Source: Bigelowiella natans CCMP2755
Lineage: Eukaryota > Cercozoa > Chlorarachniophyceae
Assembly: GCA_000320545.1 (NCBI GenBank)
Contig: ADNK01000313.1
Span: forward strand, 153,501-217,500
Direction of reading: 5' to 3'
DNA length: 64,000 bases
In this document: positions 53,089-64,000 of the stretch, piece after piece
Layout of the letters: every line of letters begins with the position of its first letter
Position numbering within the stretch: position 1 is the first letter of the stretch
Notes under the pieces: model-generated
The model's input: only the letters and a program-made list of their open reading frames with translations
What the model was told of the DNA's origin: nothing
Database searches by the model: none
Position numbers and translations under genes: made by a program

Positions 53089-53709
53089 TCATTAATGTCC
53101 AAGCTAGCAAACAAGGACAAAATCATGCCTGCTGTAGTGCTGCTGAGCTACTGAGCTACATGCGTCTTCGCATCTGTCACACAGAATTTGTTCGTCGGCG
53201 CGAATTGGCGCGATGGACACACTATACGATTACAATGTTCCCGAACCGTAAGACTATCCTACGCGTACATGACATATGATGACAGTAGACCTTCAGATGT
53301 TGTCTAATAAATCTCAACTATGATGCACATAATATGGTGCATATCACCATGATCTAGTGATGATACGATTGCTGCGCACTTCTAGACTAATGCCAGCGCT
53401 CGAGACATTCTAGCATTCTAGCCTAGCTAGCTAGTAGCATATTATATATTGCTTCAATGCGCTGCATGATGAGTACTCGAGGGCACAAAAATGGTTGCGA
53501 GCACAGCGGCGAGTGAACGGATTTCATGCGGATATCAATGTTATGTGCACACATCTTACATTGGCTAGTAAAATCTAGAAATGCATGTGCGTACAGATTG
53601 GTGTTCTATGACTGTTTCCCTTTGTCATCGTCATCGTTTCCTTTTTTTTCATGACACATTTGGCTATCACCTCCAACCACTACTTCAGAAGTGGCAGAAC
53701 CAACCCCCT
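53089..53709. other. Spacer between convergent genes, CTAG-rich
   Basis: No gene is supported. The interval contains CTAGCCTAGCTAGCTAGTAG at about 53420-53440 and other CTAG, TGCATG and GATGATACG words similar to 45199-45998. It presumably contains the 3' UTRs of both flanking genes. Confidence 0.45.
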
Positions 53710-53960
53710 TTATTGCTCCAAGCCACGATGCCTATTCGGTATCATCATCATATTTGTTTTGTTCTACAAATTGTGTAAGTCAATGTAAGATTCTACCTGA
53801 CGCCGAAGCTCAGGTTTTTTGGGCGTAATCTCCAGTTCTCTGCCATTTGCGAATTAGAGACATTAATATAAGTAGTATCTCATCTCAAAGACAGACAGAG
53901 GACAGGAAGGTTGAGAGAGAGAGAGCGAGAGAGAGGAAACCCCGATGAGTGTCAAGCACC

Positions 53961-54006
<46 letters not shown>

Positions 54007-56555
54007 ATGTGCACTGACCCGAGCCTGAGGAGCACATCGTTGAAGCTTTTGAGATAGAAGTCTTGCTGTGACACACGAATAGCAACGCTATTCACTAAAG
54101 CGAGCACCTGAGTAGGGACAATGAAAAGACAACAAGACAGCGCCAACAAAACGTAGCCATCAAATATATTTATCATCGCCAATCTATGCAACATTACTAC
54201 TTTTCCATGCCAGACTAGAATATGGTACCTCATTGATGGCTGCTTTCCGCTCTTTATTCGTTACATTAAGCTGCAAAACGAATTTTTTTTCCCAAATTAT
54301 GCTTTCAATACTCCGAGGAAACAACAAACAAATCAATGATAACCTCAAAATCATTCTCTCCAGCTAATAGTGCGGCACGATGTGTGAGATCCAATTCCAA
54401 GGCAGACAGCTATCGTTGCAAAACGTTATTTGTGTATGAGGGAATAATCAGCTTTCTTCAATCATTGCATGCATGGTGCGTTAATGATTGCAGAAATCTC
54501 CTCTGACTCCCTACCTTGAGCTTTGTCAGTTTGTCACGTGCTTTAAGCAGATCAGCGAATAGCGGCTTCATTTCTTTCGAAACACCAGCCTCTTCCATGC
54601 ACTATGGAAAAAGAGGAAAGGGCACTATCATAATCCTATTTTATCGTCAAAATCACCGGTGGGAATGGATTTTCTTAATCGTATTGAAAACGTTCATCGA
54701 TGCTAGCTTGCTTCTCTTCTGGCTGCCAATTCGTATAGTACCTTTGAGTCCCCGACTACGAATCCAGCAACACCTTTTGTTGGAATATTAGGAGGATATC
54801 ATCACTCTAATGTTGATTGATGTGATGTATATGATGGTGTGATATTATTATTGTTTGTCGACACTATTGCTTTTGTAATTCTAATTCTTTTACTTGCAAA
54901 TTGCTCATTCTACATACCTACCGACCCACCTTGAGATCTTAGTAGTGTTTGCACGAGGGTGAGAGATGGTATTCCCAAGTATAAATACGGCGAAAACTCT
55001 TCTAGATCTTCCTAATAAATAATTACATTGATTCGTTAGTTCGTATGGCTAAAGACTCGCCTACTTAATCCACCGCAGAATATACATTTATGGTTATACA
55101 CTGTAGAATCAATCGATCGCAACGAATTACCTGCGGCAAAAGTCCGATTTCCATTGCGTATTTGCCCAGGTAATACGCTCTGCAGTGTGAAGAAGGATGA
55201 TTGAATGACTACATTATGAGCTGATGAGACAAAGAAGCACACACTGTGGAAGTAAGTAGTACATCATAGGTGGTACCACCACTAGCATCTCTCAAGGAAC
55301 TCTCCCCCATGCTGCCTCTACATAGGTAGTAACACCTCTCAAGGAACGCTCCCCATGCCTCTGCCATACTTGCCTTTTCCCGCGAAGATGTACTTTTCGC
55401 GTCTTTTGCGAAACGAATCTTACCTTTATAAGTGCAGCAGGTTCAGATAGGAGCAAGCCATCGCCCCTCTACTATTCCTCTCCTCCGATTCCTTCCCCCC
55501 CCTCCCCAAGGGCCCCAGTCAGCTGTAGTAGCACCACCTTCTTTTGGATCTTTCGAGTATTGTACGATGTTTTTCATCGTCTGCCTTTTCCATTTTACAT
55601 ATTCCTCTCGGTTGCTGAGTAGCCCTGATGATTGAGCTGGAGGAGGACTACTACCGAATATCCTTCGCAATTCCTCAAAATCAGCTTCGATCTGTCAACA
55701 ATGATATCAGCTAAAATTCAAATGAATAGATCATTTACAGAAACTGAAACTTCAAAAATTACATGTTTAATGCCACCACAAACATGCGTGACATGATATT
55801 CAACCCAAACAAATCCAAAGATACTGGTTTAGGAGGCAGAAAGATGACGCGCGCACACACACACACACCTGCACTTGTGTTTCATGGCCATTTACTTTAA
55901 AATGATGAATTTCGGAGATTGCAGCAGGTAATATATTTTTATCTAATAGGATAAGTAAGATTTACTTGCTGAGATGTGGAAGCTTTCGCCACGATCGAAT
56001 GATGTTCGTCAAGCAATACGATGCGAAAAGGCTGTGGATCACTCTCCCTGACGTCAATATTCGCCATTGTTTCACGTATATTTCTATCAGACATTCGACG
56101 AAAAGATGTCCAACGGATGGATGGATGACTCTAGGGAGTTTGTAAATGAAAATAGTTATTTGCTTACATCCTTCTGTATTCAATTATATAAATGTTTACA
56201 TGTATACTTATAGGTTATTGCATTTTCGGTCCCGACCATAATTTGTTGACACTTTGGACGACGAAATTTAACAGCCGGGACACTTCATGAACCTGGAATA
56301 GCACCAACAATTCTCTTTTTAGGGGGGAAAAAAGTGAAATCGAACACCATCATTCTCCACGAGCCGCCAAATACCTTCCTCCTTTGCGCGACGAAGCACG
56401 GATGCCGTCTAAACACGCGCCAGAATGTCTGCGGTCACGACATGTGATTAGGAATATGTGCTTTCAAATACTGGTTAGAGTTTGGAGGAAAGAGATCAAT
56501 TGACCTTCCCTCCTGGATCATAGGCAGCGGTTTTGTAAGCGCTGACAATTGGCAT
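53710..56555 (-). CDS. LST2-like helical protein (no FYVE domain seen), 16 exons
   Basis: Sixteen exons join with matching phases to 358 residues: 56555-56505, 56428-56375, 56292-56237, 56128-55966, 55691-55566, 55468-55424, 55373-55336, 55179-55131, 55011-54930, 54773-54742, 54601-54515, 54409-54344, 54270-54229, 54107-54019, 53839-53797 and 53763-53710. The middle part resembles, from memory, the helical N-terminal region of lateral signaling target 2 (LST2/ZFYVE28). It has FLERAYYLGKYAMEIGLLPQ, then EDLEEFSPYLYLGIPSLTLV, then KPLFADLLKARDKLTKL. LST2 binds endosomal PI3P through a C-terminal FYVE finger and modulates receptor signalling. No Cys-rich FYVE finger follows here. The N-terminus (MPIVSAYKTAAYDPGGK) is unlike animal LST2. 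An alternative exon at 55870-55925 was left out. Family assignment is tentative; the gene structure is better supported. Confidence 0.55.
53961..54004. repeat. (AT)n microsatellite
   Basis: The run lies in the intron after exon 54107-54019 (minus sense), 15 bases past the donor. Confidence 0.85.
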
Positions 56556-57130
56556 CCTTTGTTTTAATGGGAGACCCGCTGCTCATGCAAGTGTTGATGT
56601 AGAATGTAGAAGGAAGAGGAGAGAATAATAGATCTAGAACGCATGATATTTTATCGCTACGACATCCCCTACTAGCTCGTTTTTAGATTGTACTTTGGTG
56701 TTTCTACAAGGAGAAACATCGATTACGACAGCAGGTTTACCTCGCTTTTCGCAAAATCCGATATTTTAGATTCCCGTATGGTTCGTGCAGAGATGATCAT
56801 CATTGGATACGACGACGCTTTTGGTAAGGATCTGTATGGGTAGTGCCAGATATTCAATGGGGATAAGTCGTAGATATTCATGGTCTCACTAGCGACAAGA
56901 ATAAATAACAATTTATCTATGTGAATTGCCTGGAAATGGAGCAAAGATATCTTTGAGACAGGCGCTGGAGAGTTCTTCGAGATGCAATGCTACAGGAGTA
57001 CCAACCGAGATTGCATCACGAACAGTTTTTAGCTTTTTAGCGGACGACAAAGATAAACAGCAGCAGCTCCCCCTGAAGATTTTGCGTCCATCGAAGAAGA
57101 AGAAGGCCAAGGAAAAAGAAGGGGGGAAAG
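56556..57130. other. Divergent interval upstream of the ferlin gene
   Basis: The interval contains the promoters of the LST2-like gene (minus) and of the ferlin (plus). From about 56905 to 57130 there is an open frame, one base out of register with the ferlin start. It reads like protein (SLRQALESSSRCNATGVPTE, then a Lys-rich tract). It has no ATG of its own and meets the ferlin frame at a run of six G. Confidence 0.45.
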
Positions 57131-60100
57131 ATGCTGGACCAGCCAAAACCTCACCAAATATTTGTCCATGTGATTGAGGGTCGTGGCATTGATGCTATAG
57201 AGAAGAAAGGTCTAAGTGATGTGCAGTGTAAAATTACAATCGGACCGACATTGCGTCTCAGGAAGCAAACATGTACGAAGTTCCAGACCGCAAATTCAGT
57301 TTGGAATGAGAAGTTTGTATTTGAAAATGTGATGCTAACTGATTCTCAATGGGAAACCGAGAAGATAGCCTTGACTGTAGTCGACCGGAACGATTTTACT
57401 CCGAATGCAATGGTTGGAACTGTGGAGTTTTCTTTGACTAATATCTACAGACAAACAAATCACGAGTATTATCGAAAATGGACCCCTATTGTGAGGCCCG
57501 ATGAACCTGGGAAAGACCACGGGTGCATGCAAGTTAGTGTGTATGTTTTGAAAAGGGGGGATGCAACGCCAGTTCATGGAGATACGGAATATGAACTTAT
57601 GGCTGATAAGGACCCAGTACTGAGAGCTCCCGTGGATCTCAAGGGTTCAATGTATGTTCTAAATGTTCTTCTTTACAGAGCTGAGGGACTTCTTCCTACA
57701 CACAAAAAAGCTTTGAATCCATTTGTATCGGTACGGTTTAATGGCGCTACGATGCAGACGAAGCGCATGGCAAACATACGAAATCCGATATGGAATCGTA
57801 AGATTGTTATGCCGTTCCAGCTTCCACTTCACAGTGATTCAATTGAGATACAGATCTGGAATGACAATTCGATGACCCCAGACACGCTTATTGGACAAAG
57901 AACTTTCTCCTTTCACGGAGAGCGGCTGCGTAATCGTCCTTTTGGCCCTGCATGGATTAATCTCTACAGGTAACTTTGATTCTTCGCTATTTTTTGATGT
58001 TTCGTGTGCTTAATATGTTATCATTGCTTTTGGCACAAATCCGAAAGATCTTACTCATCAGAGAACATTGTGTCATAACATCCGAGATACCTCTTTGTCA
58101 ATATCTGAGGTTATTATTCTCTGTTTTTCAGCTCACACTACGTCCCACCGAAAACCACGTTTCTGGGAAGATTGATAGACATCATGGACACTGCTCAGTA
58201 CATTGGAGAAGACGAGTTTGTCGGTCGTTTGCTCGCACGCATAAGCGTGAGAAGGGTCAATGCTGCACTTAACCCCCGCCTTCGTTGCGTTCCTTGCGCA
58301 CCTGCTGTTGAACCTAAAGGTGTCGAGTATGTTCTCGATTTCTATGTTTACCGTGGATCTGAGATTCCTGTGCAAGGGGGTAAAGTATTCATAGAGATCG
58401 TGTTCGGATCTAATAGAAAGGATACTGTAGAGCTCATTGCGGCAAACGCAGGCGAGTATCAATGGAATCAGGTGTTTCAGAATATCACCGCTTTTGGCCC
58501 CCAGGACCTTGATGAGGTACACGATGTTATCATCAACGTCTATCACAAAGTTGGCTTTGTGTCTCGGAAAATTGCTTTCGAGCGTATCCCTGTTTCGAAA
58601 CTCGTTAAGGACAAGGCAAAAGTAAGCTATTGCATCGACGGGAAACCCTTTAAAGGACTGCAAATGCAACCTCCTCGCTGGCGATCGCTCACAAATATTA
58701 CGTACGACGAGAAAAACCCGCACATCATCGCTGGATTTCTGCTCTGTAATATAGGTTTTGGACGTAAGCACCAGCGTCCATCAACATTGCCTGAAAAGAT
58801 TCAGAAATCTGTTGTAAAGAGATACGTTCTCAGGGTTTACGTACTCCAGGCTGTTAATCTACCTGCGGCATCTGATGATGGCTCTATCCTTCCATTTATG
58901 GTGGTGCGTTTTGCTGGAAGACACAAGCTGATCGATGGCCCGAAATTAGGGACGAAGTACCCCTATTTCTTCAAAATGATTGAGATTGAAGAAAACTTGG
59001 ATCCTGACCAGGTTCCTAGTGTCAATCTGATGGTATATCATAAGACATCAACAGGAGGCCAGAATCTTGTAGGTCGTTGCGAGATCTTATCAGGTGATAT
59101 CCTACCTCCCAAAGAACTAGCAAAGGCCAAGTTTGCTCGAACACAGCAACCTGTAATCACGAAGTATCCGTTGCAAGTTGTCAACGTCCTTGGAAAAAGA
59201 AGCAGCAGCAGCTCAAATAAGGGTACTGATCCCACATTGACTCCTTGCATCGTGGCGCAGGTCCAGTTGGTAGAAAAAAGAATATTGCCAAAGCTTATTT
59301 CTGGTTGGAAGAAGACCCCCGACGGAGCCGAATTTCCTGAGCCATTCCGTTTGAGCATGCCAAAAGAAATTGATTCTACGCCGTGCATGGTGTCTCCGTA
59401 CATGCTCAACGTGAAATGTGTTGGCGTAAGAGGGCTTAAGGGTACTGGTTACGAAAACATGGCTCGTCCTAACTTAAGATTCAGTCTCCCACCTGATTTT
59501 GTTAAACAAAAAAGTCCAATAGAGTGCAAATTTGATAACCTTAAAGTTGATGGAGGCGGGCATGCGGATATAATGCTTACGCATTTGTTCCAAAATCTTC
59601 CCATTCCTATGTATTCTCTTGCTACGACTCCACTGGTTATTGGTTTGTATGATGGAGACACTTTAGTCGCTAGTTGCTACGTGCCTTTATCTCACTTTGC
59701 TGGCAACAGAAAGACGTGGGATGCTCCTACGTATAACCCAAAATACGACAAGAGAACAGGCCGACCCCGCAAGTACAAATCGGTGGCCGCTGCTATGGAA
59801 GAGGCCAGAGCTGACGAAATATATCACTTGAGACAAAAAAAGGCAGCGGAAATGGCTGCAGAAGAAGAAGAAGGAGAAGACGACGAAGATGGGAAAAATG
59901 TTCAAGGGAGTAATTCCAAGAAAAAAAAGAGACATAGAATTGAACAAACTCTCAATTTGGAAGAGGATGATTGCAATTCTTTCGTACGAGTAGAAGCTGG
60001 TGATGGAAAATTAAAAGAATTCGATGAAGGTGAAATTAAGGACGACGACAACCTTCCTGTCGTAGCAAATGAGATGGAGGAAAAGCCATCATTTCTTGAG

Positions 60101-60332
60101 AATGAGGATCCCTTCCATCATATATTCCACTTATATCGTGGCAAAGAAGTGGGTATAAGTAGCTCCAAGGTTAAAGAATCGATGCTCAGGGGTGATAGCA
60201 AGCATCAGACCTGCCAGGTGACAATAAAAATAAATGTTGTTGAGCATATCGCTCAATACACGAATATAGTAAAGTATAAGTTCGTTAAAAGGTTCAAAAC
60301 AATTTAGGAAGCTGCTCAGGAAAACATTGCGC

Positions 60333-60363
<31 letters not shown>

Positions 60364-62683
60364 ATCATCATCATCATCTTTGCTTGTCTACATCATGGCA
60401 AATAGTAGTAGCGTGACGAAGTGGGTTGTTTGTTCTTCTTTCCTGAGATCGCCTTGATATCATTGGTATTGGTATTGTAATTGCTATTGTTCTTATAGGA
60501 TCTCATGTATTGATATTGTGATTGTTATTGTTATTATAGGATCTCATATGCAAAGTAAAAGCCTATGTGCAGATAGTACCAGAAAGCGAAGGAAAACAAG
60601 GGGCGAGGAGTAGAATGGCTTTAATCAGCCATGACCATCTGGCGCCATACCGAGAGCTTTCTCAAGAGTAGGAGGATGTAGATAGTAGTGTGATAGTATT
60701 ATTCTCATAATTATTCGGTTGATGTGAGTGATACTAAACATGGATCTTCTTCTTCTTCTTCTTCTTCTTCTTCCTCTTCCTTCATGATTGAACAGATACA
60801 TTACTCGAATCTATGTGTACCGAGCATTTAATCTTTCTCCAAGGATGCATTTGGGCAATCTCACCTGCAATCCATATCTCAAAATATCGAATGGACAGGT
60901 ATTATTACATTGTTGTTCTTGTTGTGTGTTGTAAATTAACGAGAAAAGGAACGAACTTCACTCAGGGAAGAACACAACGAATAGACCTATGTAGCTGATA
61001 GAATATATCAATAATGCCTTCTTCATTTTGAGCTCTTAATATTGATCTGCGTTTGTAATGATGCCTACTACTACTACTCAGGATGATCTCAACCAATTTA
61101 GCAACGAAAAGAATGCAGCGGAGAACGACTTGAATCCCTTGTTTTTCCAGGTGAATGAATGATGTTATAATACTATATTGTAGTATCACCTCCTCCTATT
61201 GCCTTCTTCAAGTCAATCATATTATCGTTCAGTCTCCTCCTATAGTCATCGTCTTCGTCTCCTCCTCCATTCTCATTACCTCACTTGCCTTATGGTAAAA
61301 TTGTTTAGGTCATTGAATTGACAACTGAGTTCCCCGCTAATGGCAGCCTTGATATCGAAGTAAGGAGCAGTATGGATATGATGCACATATCTATCTATCT
61401 AATTTCGTAAAGAACAATATTCAAAGGAGGAATCCTTTTCAACAGTGATGAGTAGTATACGCTGTAGCAGTAGCAAGTCAGTTTTTGTCAACTACCATTT
61501 TAATTTACTTATCAGTGAAATTGGTAGGGAATACAATAGTGTATATTGTGGGAATGCATTATCATCATCATCATCATCATCATCAATCATTATCTTCCTT
61601 TTCTGTTGTCCTGTCAGTTTATTATTATGTTTACTTCTAGCACTACTACCATCCCCTTCACTAATTTGTCTGCTCTCCTCACAATATAAATAGTATTATT
61701 AAAATAATGCTGATAGCGATAATAACACTAATAATAACATTAATAATAGGTGTGGGATAGTGATACCCTTGGGCAAGATGTGATGGTAGGATCTACTACT
61801 GTTGATATCGAGCAAAGAGTCATCAACAAGATGGCCAGAGGGGTACTATTACTCCTCCTACTACTCCTACTACTCCTCCTGCTGGAGCATAATACGGATT
61901 TATGATGCATTTCAGTATTACGAGTTTATGCTCGTGCATGCGTGCATGCGTGCATGCGTGCGTGTGTGGTGGTGACTGCAAAGTATGGAGTGCTACACAC
62001 TACCATGATGAAAGAGGATGATGGTAGTTGGTTGGTACTAAGGCCCAGTTAGTGACTAACTGTTGCTTCTTTGTTCTCTTTCTTTCTTCTTCAAGGAAAA
62101 GGAATACCGTCGACTCCTTAACTCAACAATGTCCACCTCGCAGGGTCTTATCCTTGTCAAGGTAGTAACTAACTAACTAAGTAGTACTGCTTGTTAATTA
62201 GAACTACAAGAAGAAGAAGAAGAAGAAGAGGAAGAGAAGCGTAGTAGTACTAGCAGGGAACAAACAACATATCTTAGATTATAGTACTCGCCAAATTAGG
62301 ACAAGTAGTGCGTATGATTAAATCCCCCAAAACGCATGTTTTGTTTCATTCTTTGTTTCTGGTCAGTATTCACTGTTGTCTCTAATTCTTGAAAATCATT
62401 TTAGTTTAATAATTTCCTCTCTCCTCCCCCCCCCCCCCCCTCTCTCTCTGTATCTGTGTCTCTCCGTTTCTCTCTCATAATAAAGATCGACGTACTAACA
62501 GCAGAGCAAGCACGGCAGATCAAAGCCGACACTTTGTCACCTCCACAGTTCCTTGACTATCAACTCAGGTTGATTCTGTGGAGCACATATGCTGTTAAGT
62601 TTCCACAGCTTGAAAATCGAGGCCTAGATGTCGACCAGAAACTCATCGTGACAGCAAACTTTGATGGGGAAAAAGGACAGGTA

Positions 62684-62721
<38 letters not shown>

Positions 62722-62863
62722 TCTTGTAGAAGAAGAAGTAAAGTAGTTGTAGTAGTAGTAGTGGTAGTAGTAGTAGTAGGGTGAATAATGTGAATGACGA
62801 TGATGGTGAGGATGATGATGATGATGATGATGAGGATGCTAACGACGAAATCACAGATTGCAC

Positions 62864-62903
<40 letters not shown>

Positions 62904-64000
62904 CTAACACTGATATCATCTACTGTGTTCTTACTTTGTGTTTGGTTGGTTGTTATTCTTGATTGATTGATTGATTGATTGATTGATGTTCGTGTGCTCT
63001 CAGGATATTGTCAAGAACACAGACGTAGCTTGGTATGCCGCAGAAGGGTGTGCGGATTGGAACTGGCGGATGATATTCAATCTCAAGCTTCCTTGCAAGA
63101 ACCCTAGATTGCGTATTGCGGTTTGGGATGAGAATCTGCTTGATAGAAACGAGGCACTGGGAGAAGTCATTCTAAATCTCTCCCCTTTCTTCAAAAAGTG
63201 CTTGCTGGAAAAAACGTAATTTCCTCTCGCCACAATTAGCAAAGGAAAAACCATGAGAGATAGAGAGGGAGAGGGAGAGGGATTGCATTTGTTTGCATTT
63301 CTGATCATGAATCAAGTAGCAGTCATAATCTCGAAGTCGCCCATTCTTTGTTTTCTCTTTTCTCTCTTCTTACCAGGCCGAAAACAAAAGACCAACGCAG
63401 ACTAGTGTCGTTTGAGCACTCAAGATATCGATCCGTGGGCATTGGCACCTTGAAACTGGAGATGCAAATGTTGACAAAGGCGTACGCAGAGGAGAATCCA
63501 GCCGGTTAGTTCTTGTCCACTACTACTATTTATACTCTTTGAGATGATTAATCTGAGCCAGTTTGATCATCATGATCATCATGATCATCTTCATCATGCG
63601 AACAATGATAATAATAATAATAATAATAATTTTGGTTGTGTATTATATTGCATTGTATTGATATTGTATCCATACGAATGAATAGGGGAAGCGCAAAACG
63701 AACCGAATGTGGATCCATTCCTTCCAAACCCGAAGAGAAACAGCCCTCCATGGTAATTAATAATCGTGATGTATGCAGCTCAAGTCGACAATCTTTCCTT
63801 TTGTATGACATGTTACATCCGCGAGGTTCTGATCACAAATTTTGTTATGTTATCATCATCATCATCATCATCATCAGCATTATCATCATCGCTATAATAA
63901 TCATAGGGCCGTCGGAAGCCGTGCTTTGGATTGGCTTGCAAACCGAAGAGCCCTTGTTATATGCATCGCCGCAACTGTTATTGTTGGAGCACTATTTATT
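57131..64000 (+). CDS. Ferlin, multi-C2 membrane-fusion protein (3' end cut by window)
   Basis: Exons 57131-57969, 58132-60217, 60540-60667, 60796-60898, 61082-61150, 61309-61359, 61750-61842, 62096-62161, 62486-62680, 63004-63215, 63377-63504, 63686-63752 and 63907-64000 join in frame to 1,377 residues before the window ends. C2 domains begin near residues 5 (IFVHVIEGRGIDAIEKKGLS), 174 (YVLNVLLYRAEGLLP), 346 (FYVYRGSEIPVQGGK), 511 (YVLRVYVLQAVNLPA), 703 (YMLNVKCVGVRGLKG), 1019 (YITRIYVYRAFNLSP) and 1166 (QLRLILWSTYAVKFP). Acidic calcium-loop residues survive best in the last two (VWDSDTLGQD, VWDENLLDRNEALGE). A C-terminal helix (ALVICIAATVIVGALFI) is the tail anchor. Ferlins couple calcium to vesicle fusion, and in apicomplexans they serve organelle secretion. 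An acidic/Lys-rich linker lies at ~840-960. The start at 57131 may miss an N-terminal extension. Confidence 0.93.
60471..60549 (+). repeat. Tandem 41-base duplication carrying a second 3' splice site
   Basis: Two copies of a TATTG-rich segment ending TTATAGGATCTCAT lie side by side. The AG|GATCTCAT junctions are at 60498/60499 and 60539/60540. Only the second gives an open ferlin reading frame; the first meets TGA after four codons. Confidence 0.7.
62684..62901. repeat. Cluster of (TG)n, (TAG)n, (GAT)n and (CA)n
   Basis: Four microsatellites fill most of one ferlin intron: TG at 62684-62720, TAG at about 62750-62779, GAT at about 62800-62833 and CA at 62860-62901. The TG run begins four bases after the donor of exon 62486-62680. 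Confidence 0.85.

Noticed and set aside
55870-55925. Candidate extra exon (KNILPAAISEIHHFKVNGHE) in the LST2-like gene
   Set aside because: Inclusion would need a 23-base intron and breaks the phase. Skipping it keeps the frame.
60309-60376. CAT repeat array as a CRISPR-like or satellite array
   Set aside because: It is a pure trinucleotide microsatellite with no spacers. No CRISPR arrays are expected in, or were seen in, this eukaryotic window.

Overview
The window is nuclear DNA of an intron-rich eukaryote, almost certainly a protist. The signs are spliceosomal GT-AG introns of about 55 to 600 bases in nearly every gene, with dozens of microsatellites (AT, AC, AG and many trinucleotides) that lie mostly in introns and spacers. 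The gene set is also eukaryotic: a PRP46/PLRG1 splicing factor, a dynamin-type GTPase, a ferlin and a cyclic-nucleotide-dependent kinase. A ferlin beside a myristoylatable three-CNB kinase would suit an alveolate or another SAR-group protist, but the sequence does not fix the lineage. I saw no tRNA, rRNA, CRISPR array or recognisable transposase. Exons were joined by hand from splice consensus. I kept a model only when every intron preserved the reading frame.

Layout, left to right: a low-complexity gene (234-2283, +); PRP46/PLRG1 (3462-5387, -); a FtsJ-like RNA 2'-O-methyltransferase (5863-7209, +); an 11-exon polytopic membrane protein (9362-12245, +); one 17-exon gene of about 14.3 kb encoding a ~3,937-residue protein with EF-hand-like loops (13114-27457, -); a dynamin-family GTPase (28049-30480, +); a membrane-anchored family 2 glycosyltransferase (35310-39514, -) followed by a class III PLP aminotransferase with an N-terminal membrane region (31322-35112, -), which may be one fused gene; a three-CNB cGMP/cAMP-dependent kinase (40282-45198, +); a small SAM-domain protein (45999-47007, -); a 14-exon protein of unknown family (48141-53088, +); a 16-exon protein resembling the helical N-terminal region of LST2 (53710-56555, -); and a ferlin that runs off the right edge (57131-64000, +).

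Several genes act in membrane traffic and signalling: the dynamin-like GTPase, the ferlin, the LST2-like protein and the kinase. No operon logic is expected. Genes are mostly on alternating strands and share short bidirectional promoter intervals (for example 5388-5862 and 27458-28048). Larger spacers (7210-9361, 30481-31321, 45199-45998, 53089-53709) share a vocabulary of GCATGC, TGCA and CTAG words. One of them holds a 137-bp segment bounded by a perfect 16-bp inverted repeat.

The most novel items are the giant protein, the glycosyltransferase-aminotransferase pairing, the unrecognised multi-exon genes that reassemble in perfect frame, and a decayed copy of an exon inside an intron of the kinase gene.
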